From Oscillatoria acuminata PCC 6304 (GTDB lineage Bacteria > Cyanobacteriota > Cyanobacteriia > Cyanobacteriales > Laspinemataceae), in the NCBI RefSeq assembly GCF_000317105.1, contig NC_019693.1, positions 2,046,001 through 2,110,000 of the forward strand: 64,000 nt of DNA, in the 5' to 3' direction. Shown here piece after piece: positions 24,533 through 32,314 of this stretch (positions are counted from its first letter, which is position 1; every line of letters starts with the position of its first letter). The notes beneath the pieces were generated by a model that saw nothing but the letters and a program-made list of their open reading frames with translations, searched no databases and had not been told where the DNA came from. The position numbers were made by a program, and so were the translations under genes.

Positions 24533-26371
24533 TTAAGGCGTTCGGGACAGGAGGGCGACTTGATACACTTTCCCTATTTTTTTTAATTTGAATGCTTTAG
24601 ATAAATTCAGAAAATGGGTGAATTTCCCCTTGATTTGCAAGCCTTTCATAACCTGGGTAAGGGGGACTCCATAGAGGGCGTTAAATTCACTCGCCAGGGA
24701 AGAAAGAGGAATCGAAGTTCCTGGGGCATTTTCGGTTAATTTTAGCAGTAACTCTATTAAACATTTTTCTAGGTCTGCTGGGGTATTGATGACAGAAGAA
24801 GAAGAAGAAGTAATTCCCGGTTGCAGAGTGAATACTTTAGGGGTATGGCTGTGTTTTTGATGGATGATTACTTCACCCGATTGGGGGGATGGGGTCAGGG
24901 TAAATCTCGAACTGGACTGTAAAAATTTGCTAAAATTTCCCCCCAGTCCTAATTTTTTAATAATCCAATTAGGATTTTGACCATAGAGTTCTTTAAATTC
25001 TGAACCCAGCATTCCGGTGGAAATAGCCATTCCGGGATATTTCTTGTGCATAGAGGCGATCGCCCGTTCTAATGCCAGTTCAACTTCTTCTCTGCCATTA
25101 AACCCGTTGTCAAGGGAACCCGGTGGCATTGTAGGGGGTTTTAAACTCAGGGTCTGAGAGTCAACCCCGGGGTTTGATTTTAACTCCAGACAATCGAATA
25201 AAGCAATGTAAAGTTCGGGGTCTCCCGGGACTTGATGGACGACGAAATCATCTGGGCGATCGCAAAAGATGTCCCGGGCTTTTTTCCCCGGTTCCGAGGC
25301 GATCGCCACTTGACTCAGGGGGATGTGATAACGGTCCTGAAACACAGCACAAACATGGGAAAATTTAATCCACTGTTTACCGCTTCTTTTTTGTTCAGCT
25401 TTGAGAATACCCTTGACCCTTTTAACGCATTCCTCCACCGAAAAAACTGGGCTAACTTCCTCCATTCCATAGGTCTGAGTTTTACCTGTCTGCGTATTTA
25501 AAACCGTTAAAATTTTTCCCTGTTTGCGAACTAGATACACCGTTAAGCCGTGAGTTTGAAGCGTTGTACATAAATGAGTCATTACCCCATCGGACGAACA
25601 AACAAACACCTCTTTTGCATTGGGATAGTGAACAAAAATAGAGGAGCCCACTGTTGCCATTTTCACATCCGCACTATCTTTACCCGGTGGAACATGAATC
25701 AATTCATAATGACGCTTATGGAGTTGAACATCCTTTTTACCCATTCTTTGCCAATTAGCAAAGGCAATTTTAATTTGTAAATCATAGTGACAAACTTGTT
25801 TTAAAAACTTTTCTGCTTCTTCATCTAAGGATAAATTTTCAGCATCTAAAAGTAAAATCGCAATTCCCCCCACCGTCAAATTTTTCGCCGCATTAAATTG
25901 GGCCGCCATTCCCAAAGAAAGGGCTTCGGGCAAATTAAAACCTAACCGAATGGCAAATTGTTCTAAACTTTGAGTTTCAAAGTCCGATTGAACTGTGAGT
26001 GTCCCGGATGAAAGGGCCGCGTCTGCCTGGACGATTTGTTCTGGAAATTTAAGTAAAGTCCGCAAATTTTTGATTAATTCTAAAAATTCATAAGAGACAA
26101 AAAATGGAGGCTTCATAAAAGCCTCTAAAAGTTTAATAATGCGGCGAATTAAAGTATTTATATCTTGATTATTGTGACGCAACTCCACTGCTATTTTTTT
26201 TGATAATTTTACTTGAAAATCCTCACGATGCCAGGATTGATTTCTAAATTTTTCATTCAGCCATTCGGGATGATGTTGATAGGCTATCCAAAGGGTTTTA
26301 GAAATCGACCGACTTAAAGGCGCGATCGCCTCTAATACCTGATTAGCAGTCCAACTCGGATCGTCTCCCAT
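24533..26371 (-). CDS. NYN-domain nuclease with three LOTUS/OST-HTH domains
   Basis: 612 residues from the ATG at 26371 (a longer start at 26446 would overlap ubiD). Residues ~165-305 form a NYN/PIN-like domain: ILLLDAENLS with D176, GKDSADVKMA with D235, and VFVCSSDGVMTHL with D261, the acidic residues that bind metal. Then come three winged-helix OST-HTH (LOTUS) repeats at about 312-393, 428-495 and 532-605, each with a FxxxY/LYGxxP-type core (HVCAVFQDRYHIPLSQV, SEFKELYGQNPNWIIK, SEFNALYGVPLTQVMK). Eukaryotic relatives (MARF1) cut RNA. The N-terminal ~160 residues are helical and unassigned. RNA cleavage is inferred. Confidence 0.75.
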   Translation of the reverse strand: MGDDPSWTANQVLEAIAPLSRSISKTLWIAYQHHPEWLNEKFRNQSWHREDFQVKLSKKIAVELRHNNQDINTLIRRIIKLLEAFMKPPFFVSYEFLELIKNLRTLLKFPEQIVQADAALSSGTLTVQSDFETQSLEQFAIRLGFNLPEALSLGMAAQFNAAKNLTVGGIAILLLDAENLSLDEEAEKFLKQVCHYDLQIKIAFANWQRMGKKDVQLHKRHYELIHVPPGKDSADVKMATVGSSIFVHYPNAKEVFVCSSDGVMTHLCTTLQTHGLTVYLVRKQGKILTVLNTQTGKTQTYGMEEVSPVFSVEECVKRVKGILKAEQKRSGKQWIKFSHVCAVFQDRYHIPLSQVAIASEPGKKARDIFCDRPDDFVVHQVPGDPELYIALFDCLELKSNPGVDSQTLSLKPPTMPPGSLDNGFNGREEVELALERAIASMHKKYPGMAISTGMLGSEFKELYGQNPNWIIKKLGLGGNFSKFLQSSSRFTLTPSPQSGEVIIHQKHSHTPKVFTLQPGITSSSSSVINTPADLEKCLIELLLKLTENAPGTSIPLSSLASEFNALYGVPLTQVMKGLQIKGKFTHFLNLSKAFKLKKIGKVYQVALLSRTP

Positions 26372-26439
26372 AGCGATTTCCGTAGAAAGTGACAGTATTC
26401 CATCATAATAAAAGACGATAGCTCGATTGATGGATAAAC

Positions 26440-27948
26440 ATGGCACGAGATTTACGGGAATTCCTGAAACTCCTAGAAAATAGGGGACAACTCCGGCGGA
26501 TTACCACCTGCGTTGACCCGGATTTAGAGATAGCCGAGATTTCCAACCGGATGCTACAAGCTGGAGGACCTGCACTCCTGTTCGAGAATGTTAAAGGATC
26601 AGCCCATCCCGTGGCAATCAACCTCTTAGGGACCGAGGAACGGGTTTGTTGGGCGATGAACATGGACAAACCCCTGGAATTAGAGGAACTCGGCAGGAAA
26701 CTGGCCCTCTTACAACAGCCGAAACCCCCGAAAAAAATTGCCCAGGCGGTAGAGTTTGGCAAAGTGCTCTTTGACGTCCTCAAGGCAAAACCCGGACGGG
26801 ACTTTTTCCCCGCTTGTCAGCAAGTGGTGATTCAAGGGGATGACTTAGACTTAAACCAGTTACCCTTGATTCGTCCTTATTACAAAGATGCAGGGAAAAT
26901 CATCACCTTGGGATTGGTGATTACCAAAGATTGTGAGACGGGAACGCCCAATGTCGGGGTGTATCGCTTACAGTTGCAATCTCACAATACAATGACCGTC
27001 CATTGGCTATCGGTCCGTGGTGGGGCCAGACATTTGCGAAAAGCCGCCGAACAGGGTAAAAAACTGGAAATTGCGATCGCCCTCGGTGTCGATCCCTTAA
27101 TCATTATGGCCGCTGCCACCCCGATTCCCGTAGACCTGTCCGAATGGCTATTTGCTGGACTCTATGGCGGTTCTGGCGTCGCCCTCGCTAAATGTAAAAC
27201 CGTAGATTTAGAAGTTCCAGCAGACTCAGAATTTGTCCTAGAAGGCACCATTACCCCGGGGGAAGTCCTCCCCGATGGACCCTTTGGCGACCACATGGGC
27301 TATTATGGCGGTGTTGAAGATTCCCCCTTGGTCCGCTTTCACTGCATGACCCATCGCCAAAATCCGGTTTATCTAACCACCTTTAGCGGACGTCCCCCCA
27401 AAGAAGAAGCGATGATGGCGATCGCCCTCAATCGGATTTATACCCCCATTTTGCGACAACAAGTCTCAGAAATTGTAGACTTTTTCTTGCCAATGGAAGC
27501 CCTCAGTTACAAAGCGGCAATTATTTCCATTGATAAAGCCTATCCCGGCCAAGCGAGACGGGCCGCCTTAGCTTTTTGGAGTGCCTTACCCCAGTTTACT
27601 TACACCAAATTTGTAATTGTGGTAGATAAAGATATTAATATTCGTGACCCTCGCCAAGTGGTTTGGGCCATTTCCTCTAAAGTTGACCCCGTGCGCGATG
27701 TCTTTATTTTACCCAATACTCCCTTTGATAGTTTAGATTTTGCCAGTGAAAAAATTGGCTTAGGCGGACGCATGGGTATCGATGCCACCACCAAAATTCC
27801 TCCCGAAACAGAACATGAATGGGGAGAACCCTTAGAGTCCGATCCAGAGGTAGCAGCAATGGTCGATCGCCGCTGGGCCGACTATGGTTTATCCGATTTA
27901 AAATTGGCCGAAATTAATCCCAACTTATTTGGATATGACATTAACTAA
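26440..27948 (+). CDS. ubiD: UbiD family decarboxylase
   Basis: 502 residues. Family blocks include LRRITTCVDPDLEIAEISNR, GIYR-like GVYRLQLQ, DGPFGDHMGYYGG with the prFMN-binding region, and GLGGRMGIDAT near the C-terminus. UbiD enzymes need prenylated FMN from UbiX and decarboxylate 4-hydroxybenzoate-type prenylated intermediates; cyanobacteria use this in plastoquinone synthesis. Start ATG at 26440; it is divergent from the NYN gene with about 68 bases between their starts. Length agrees with the family. Confidence 0.92.
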   Translation: MARDLREFLKLLENRGQLRRITTCVDPDLEIAEISNRMLQAGGPALLFENVKGSAHPVAINLLGTEERVCWAMNMDKPLELEELGRKLALLQQPKPPKKIAQAVEFGKVLFDVLKAKPGRDFFPACQQVVIQGDDLDLNQLPLIRPYYKDAGKIITLGLVITKDCETGTPNVGVYRLQLQSHNTMTVHWLSVRGGARHLRKAAEQGKKLEIAIALGVDPLIIMAAATPIPVDLSEWLFAGLYGGSGVALAKCKTVDLEVPADSEFVLEGTITPGEVLPDGPFGDHMGYYGGVEDSPLVRFHCMTHRQNPVYLTTFSGRPPKEEAMMAIALNRIYTPILRQQVSEIVDFFLPMEALSYKAAIISIDKAYPGQARRAALAFWSALPQFTYTKFVIVVDKDINIRDPRQVVWAISSKVDPVRDVFILPNTPFDSLDFASEKIGLGGRMGIDATTKIPPETEHEWGEPLESDPEVAAMVDRRWADYGLSDLKLAEINPNLFGYDIN

Positions 27949-28537
27949 TCGGTCGTTTTCTTAAGTTCTTAGTAACGACTTCAGTCGTTATTTTAAATTG
28001 ATATAGCGGTTCTCACAGTTATTCTCGTACATTTTTTGAAGTGTCCGACGAACCGCTATAAATCCATTAAATGCACCACCTAGCACACCAGCTACAGCCT
28101 TCAAAAAATGCTGCCAGAAACCCGAATTTACCCCCCAGATAAAGTTGCTGATGGCTACAGAGTTTGTAAAGAAACCCGATTTCCAACCCATACTGTACCC
28201 CGGGACTAGAAATAGACTAAAATTTTGGCCTGATCCCTACCTTCGGCGGGAACCCTCTAACTTGGCACTTGTCTCGAAATCGGCTATCATCATTTTGAAG
28301 AAAGAAAATAAAAAGGGCCTTTTATATCACTTGGGTGAGAAGATGGCTTTCAGTCAAGAAAAATAAATGAAAGACCGGGTTAATAGTGAAATAGCTTCGG
28401 TGGAGCCGAGTCACCTAAATAATAGTTGAGTGATTCTCTCCACAATCTGGCGGATACAGGGTTTAAAAATAACGAAAGTCCAGCCAACGGCATCAGTGTG
28501 AAGACTAGCAGGCCCAAACAGCATCTATCCCAAAATT
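27949..28537. other. Non-coding stretch with short palindromic repeats
   Basis: Contains a GTAACGACTTCAGTCGTTA palindrome (27972-27990), a 57-bp element with ends ATAGCGGTTC (28003-28012) and GAACCGCTAT (28050-28059), and a partial AGAAACCCG repeat near 28170. The last 170 bases before the GAF gene hold no clear promoter. A 67-residue minus-strand frame (27988-28191) runs through the palindrome and was not called. Confidence 0.45.
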
Positions 28538-30940
28538 ATGAATGATTCTCCGTCAATCTTCAATAGAGGTATAGACTCCTATGGGGAGATAGACCCGCTT
28601 TCCGGGGAGTTTTCCCCGACGGCAAATCAGGAATCACCGTCCGATGGGGATGCACTGTGGCAGAGCCTGTCTGGTGATTTACCGGCATCGTCTGAAGGGG
28701 AAAAAATTAGAATTTGGAAGGACAATTTAGACTGTCTCAGTCGATTGGGACGGGGGACGAAACTGTTAATCGCAGCGGTTGAACCCCAAAATTTTACCCT
28801 CTGTTATGGGAACCCAGCCTTGTGTCAACTGGCGGGAATTCAGCCGAGTCTGGATTCACAAAGCCGGGACGATCGCCAAAAGTTATTGCACCATTTGCTA
28901 CAGGATCACCTGAGTGAAGGCGATCGCCAAGGGTTGGAACAGTTATATCGCCGTCAGGTGCTGTTGCGAATTCTGGGCGATCGCTATGAAATTGACCTCA
29001 AGAGTCAGTTGGGATGGGATGAACCGGCGATCGTCAGCTTTCATAGTCCGAACTACTCAGAACCCAGGATAATCGAGTTTTGGGTGAATACGGCAGGACT
29101 CAAAATTAGTCTCCTGGATCCCGCTCAAGATGAGTTTGCAGATTTACGCTTAGAACAGCAGTCCCGACCCGAACATTCCGAAAGCCTTACGGACCTCTCC
29201 ACCCTGGAAAACTTGGAACAGCGCGTCTGTTGGGAGAATTATCGCGTTGAGGGATTACTCCTGCTAGAAGGGGTAGATGTGACCATTCGGGAGAGCATTC
29301 GGCAGATTTCCCAATTACTGATTAGTACCCACTCAATTTTACGTCCCGATCGCTTTCGGCAAATTAATCAGCACCTCAAATCCCTATTTAGATGTGACAA
29401 CAGCTTTATCCTGAGTACCGAACGAGATCCCGTCCGCCTATTTGTGGAAACCGAATCGAGAAAGTTGAGCGTCACCAGTTATGCACTCGACTCCCTCCAA
29501 GGGTCCCATTTCCTCCAAGCAGCAGAAGCCAATCGGATCTGGAATGTCACGGATTTAAGTGCAGATTGGACCGGGGAATGCGAAAAGCAACTGGTACAGG
29601 CGGGAGTGCGTTCTTTGTTATTGATTCCCCTGGTGGTCCAGGTGAGTGGGAATGATTCGAGATTAGCAAGGCGATCGCCGTCCCAATCCCAGCAAATGGT
29701 GGGATTAGTGGGGTTAACCAAGACTCATCCCCATCACTTCCATCCCATCGATATTCGCCGGGGAGAGGAACTGATTGCGCCGTTTACCGTGGCATTGCGC
29801 CAAATTGTCCAACAACGGTTGACCCAATTTACCAACATTCATCCCTCTGTAGAATGGCGGTTTATTCAGGAGTTAGAACGGCGCAGTTGGGGATTGCCAC
29901 CGGAGGCGATCGTCTTTGCCGAACTTTATCCTCTATATGGGATATCGGATATTCGGGGGTCCTCAGATGAGCGAAATAGAGCGATTGAAGCCGATTTAAT
30001 CGAGCAGTTTCAGTTGGGTTTAGCCGTGGTGGAAGCATTTTGTGCCGCCGAGGAACAGAGTTTTGTCGAACAACTGAGACTGGATCTGCTGGAACGCATT
30101 CAGGGGATCCAACGTGGGGTGACCGTGGATGGAGAAATCACGGCGATCGAGTATTTGAAAGACCATCTGGAAGGGTATTTTGACTATTTTTGCAACTGTT
30201 CCCCATTAGCTGCCGAGGCGGTGGCAACCTATCGAGCGGCTTGTGATAATGAACAGGAGTGCGTTTATGTGGCGCGATCGCGCTATGACGAGACGGTTAA
30301 TCAAATTAATGCGCGCTTAAGAGACACTTGGGAGCGTTGGCAAGAGAAAATGCAGAAAATCATTCCCCATTACTGTGATGTGGAATGTAGCGATGGCATT
30401 GATCACATGATTTATGCAGGGGCTGCGATTAATCCATCGTTTTCGCGCTTTCATTTGCACAGTTTACGATATGAACAACTGCGGGCCGTTTGTGACTGTG
30501 CGCGGGTGGCATTGAGAATTCAAGCGGATTACCAAACGACCCTGGAAGTGACCCATTTGGTGTTGGTGCAAGATTGCACCGTGGATATTTTCCATGATGA
30601 AAAGACAGAAAAACTGTTTGATGTTCGAGGAACCCGGGATACCCGGTATGAAATTGTCAAAAAACGCATTGACAAGGGAGTAGAAGCGCAAACTGGCGAT
30701 CGGATTACCCGTCCGGGGATGTTAACCGTAGTCTATGCGACTAACAAGGAATGGGAAGAGTATGAACAGTATTTGCGCTATTTAGCCCGGGAAGGTTGGG
30801 TGGCCGAGAAGATAGACTTTGGTACGGTTGAACCGCAGCCGGGAGTCTCTGGCCTCAAATTCGCCCGGGTTCGTGTTCTCCCTGCACCGAATTCAGTACC
30901 GGACCTGGCACTCAATGGTTCCCCGTCCCCGGGTGAGTGA
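28538..30940 (+). CDS. GAF domain protein with large unassigned C-terminal region
   Basis: 800 residues. The first ~250 are acidic with a PAS-like stretch (LLIAAVEPQNFTLCYGNPALCQLAG, about 77-101). Residues ~260-430 form a GAF domain (LFRCDNSFILSTE, AANRIW-type core, GVRSLLLIPLVV). From ~440 to 790 there is a conserved-looking helical region with cysteines (CAAEEQSF, CNCSPLAAEA, YCDVECSDGIDHMIYAGAAI), then a strand-rich end (DVRGTRDTRYEIVKKRIDKG). No histidine kinase, cyclase or GGDEF domain is seen, so it is a ligand-sensing protein of unknown output. No membrane segment. Confidence 0.65.
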   Translation: MNDSPSIFNRGIDSYGEIDPLSGEFSPTANQESPSDGDALWQSLSGDLPASSEGEKIRIWKDNLDCLSRLGRGTKLLIAAVEPQNFTLCYGNPALCQLAGIQPSLDSQSRDDRQKLLHHLLQDHLSEGDRQGLEQLYRRQVLLRILGDRYEIDLKSQLGWDEPAIVSFHSPNYSEPRIIEFWVNTAGLKISLLDPAQDEFADLRLEQQSRPEHSESLTDLSTLENLEQRVCWENYRVEGLLLLEGVDVTIRESIRQISQLLISTHSILRPDRFRQINQHLKSLFRCDNSFILSTERDPVRLFVETESRKLSVTSYALDSLQGSHFLQAAEANRIWNVTDLSADWTGECEKQLVQAGVRSLLLIPLVVQVSGNDSRLARRSPSQSQQMVGLVGLTKTHPHHFHPIDIRRGEELIAPFTVALRQIVQQRLTQFTNIHPSVEWRFIQELERRSWGLPPEAIVFAELYPLYGISDIRGSSDERNRAIEADLIEQFQLGLAVVEAFCAAEEQSFVEQLRLDLLERIQGIQRGVTVDGEITAIEYLKDHLEGYFDYFCNCSPLAAEAVATYRAACDNEQECVYVARSRYDETVNQINARLRDTWERWQEKMQKIIPHYCDVECSDGIDHMIYAGAAINPSFSRFHLHSLRYEQLRAVCDCARVALRIQADYQTTLEVTHLVLVQDCTVDIFHDEKTEKLFDVRGTRDTRYEIVKKRIDKGVEAQTGDRITRPGMLTVVYATNKEWEEYEQYLRYLAREGWVAEKIDFGTVEPQPGVSGLKFARVRVLPAPNSVPDLALNGSPSPGE

Positions 30941-31003
30941 GGAGATGGCGATCGGCGTTCCCCATTCGATGAGGGTTTCGGTACAGGAAGACAAGAGTCA
31001 AGA

Positions 31004-31026
31004 GGGCGCAAGCATTGCGCCCCTAC
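31004..31026. repeat. Half copy of the GGGCGCAATGC repeat
   Basis: GGGCGCAAGCATTGCGCCCC plus TAC, the right arm of the palindromic element seen in full at 18727-18776. Confidence 0.6.
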
Positions 31027-31192
31027 ATGAAACCCCGATTTTGCGTCTTTAAATTTACCCCCTTGACTGGGCTAGGGTTTAGACCCACGAAGTTGCCCCT
31101 CTCCATCGTCTCAGTGCGTCAGTCCTAATATTAGGATGGGGGCAAACCCTCGCGCCCCTCTCAACTCTGACCGATAGACAGCTTTAGGACAT

Positions 31193-31579
31193 TTAGTCGA
31201 TTTTCCAACCTTCCTCGGGTAATAGACGGCAACCTTTCAATCCCAAAGCGGGATTTTGACGATACTCTTCTTCTGGAATCCAAACCTGGACGGTTAAATC
31301 AGATTCTACCGAGTAGATGTATTCTGCATTGGGGTCGTAAGTCATGCTGACTTTGAGGTTAGAGAAATCATCCTCACAGATTTCAAAGCCGAAACGAACT
31401 ACAATCTGGGCTACTAAGCACTCCGGTGTATCGTGGTATTCTCCAGCCGCCTCTCGTTCTTGGCAAAATTTACCCAGAAAGGGTTTGAGAATGCGTCGAA
31501 CTTTGTCTGGCGCGCCATTTCTACTGGCATAGATAATTGCCGGATTTCCTTCTACAACGATTTGACAGGGTATAGACAT
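31193..31579 (-). CDS. Conserved hypothetical protein
   Basis: 128 residues, mixed alpha/beta, acidic. VEGNPAIIYASRNGAPDKVRRILKPFL at the start suggests a helix-rich entry followed by strands (VAQIVVRFGFEICED, then YIYSVESDLTVQVWIPEEEY). No known motif, signal peptide or membrane segment. The even hydrophobic pattern and clean ATG support a real gene. It is convergent with the GAF gene after 250 bases and divergent from the next gene. I do not recognise it. Confidence 0.55.
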   Translation of the reverse strand: MSIPCQIVVEGNPAIIYASRNGAPDKVRRILKPFLGKFCQEREAAGEYHDTPECLVAQIVVRFGFEICEDDFSNLKVSMTYDPNAEYIYSVESDLTVQVWIPEEEYRQNPALGLKGCRLLPEEGWKID

Positions 31580-31768
31580 GGGTGTAATTCCTACTCGTTC
31601 CGAAACAGTACCAATACTTGCGGTACCGTTATCAACATAATATTTTGGCCTAAAGCCACCCCGTGCCGTTCATTTAAACCCATGAAATTTTTCCCAAGTC
31701 GTAAAAGACGACCCTCAATCTAAACGGTTTAACATCAATATCTATTCGTCAGTGGAGGATAATGGGGC

Positions 31769-32188
31769 GTGAATGCAGCAGAACAGGTTAAAAATTTTGA
31801 ACTCGCCAGCAAGATTGCGGCAGTCGTTAATCTTTTTAAGTTACAGTTTCCTGACGCACGGGCGGATTTGAAACCCTGGGTGAATGACCCGAATACCCAG
31901 GAACTGGTGGATCCGGATTCCATTGATATAGGATTTCACTTTCCTGGATGGAGTCGCTCATTGCAGAGTCGAAGTATTTTAGTTCAAATCCGGTTTCATG
32001 AGGACCCATTAGATGGCGATCGCCGGGCGATCGGAGTCGAATCAGCCGGTTACAACCATCAAGGACAACAATGGCGCTTTTCCACGGTGGAAAACTGGCG
32101 CTTTCTAGGGGCAACGGAGCCAGTTGCTGAGGTCCAGGAGAAGTTGAAAACCTTTTGCCAACAGACTTTTGAGTTGTTTAATGGGTAG
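31769..32188 (+). CDS. Conserved hypothetical protein
   Basis: 139 residues starting at a GTG (31769) preceded by GAGGATAATGGGGC. Features: ELASKIAAVVNLFKLQFPDARADLKPW, IDIGFHFPGWSRSLQSRSILVQIRF and a C-terminal helix EVQEKLKTFCQQTFELF. It appears to be a soluble alpha/beta protein of a type common in cyanobacteria; no function recognised. It ends shortly before a G-rich low-complexity tract. Confidence 0.6.
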   Translation: MNAAEQVKNFELASKIAAVVNLFKLQFPDARADLKPWVNDPNTQELVDPDSIDIGFHFPGWSRSLQSRSILVQIRFHEDPLDGDRRAIGVESAGYNHQGQQWRFSTVENWRFLGATEPVAEVQEKLKTFCQQTFELFNG

Positions 32189-32191
32189 TTT

Positions 32192-32242
32192 GAGGATGGG
32201 GGAGATGGGGAGGATGGGGAGGATGGGGGAGATGGGGAGGAT
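32192..32242. repeat. G-rich low-complexity tract
   Basis: Irregular tandem copies of GATGGGGGAGATGGGGAG; repeated runs of four or five G could form a G-quadruplex on the plus strand. A complementary-type TCTCCCGTCTCCCGTC tract follows at 32279-32297. Confidence 0.7.
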
Positions 32243-32314
32243 GTTCAACATCACGACTTCAGTAGTTTCCATCTCTCGTCTCTCCCGTCTCCCGTCTCTA
32301 CCCCATTCTTTGGA

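Noticed and set aside
27988-28191. 67-residue minus-strand frame with a hydrophobic AVAGVLGGAFNGF stretch
   Set aside because: Its 3' part runs through the ATAGCGGTTC palindromic element and its 5' part through a partial AGAAACCCG repeat; no ribosome site, so more likely chance reading of repeats.
32192-32297. G-rich/C-rich tract as a regulatory quadruplex
   Set aside because: It lies between two converging genes where it could affect only transcript ends; low-complexity slippage is a sufficient explanation.
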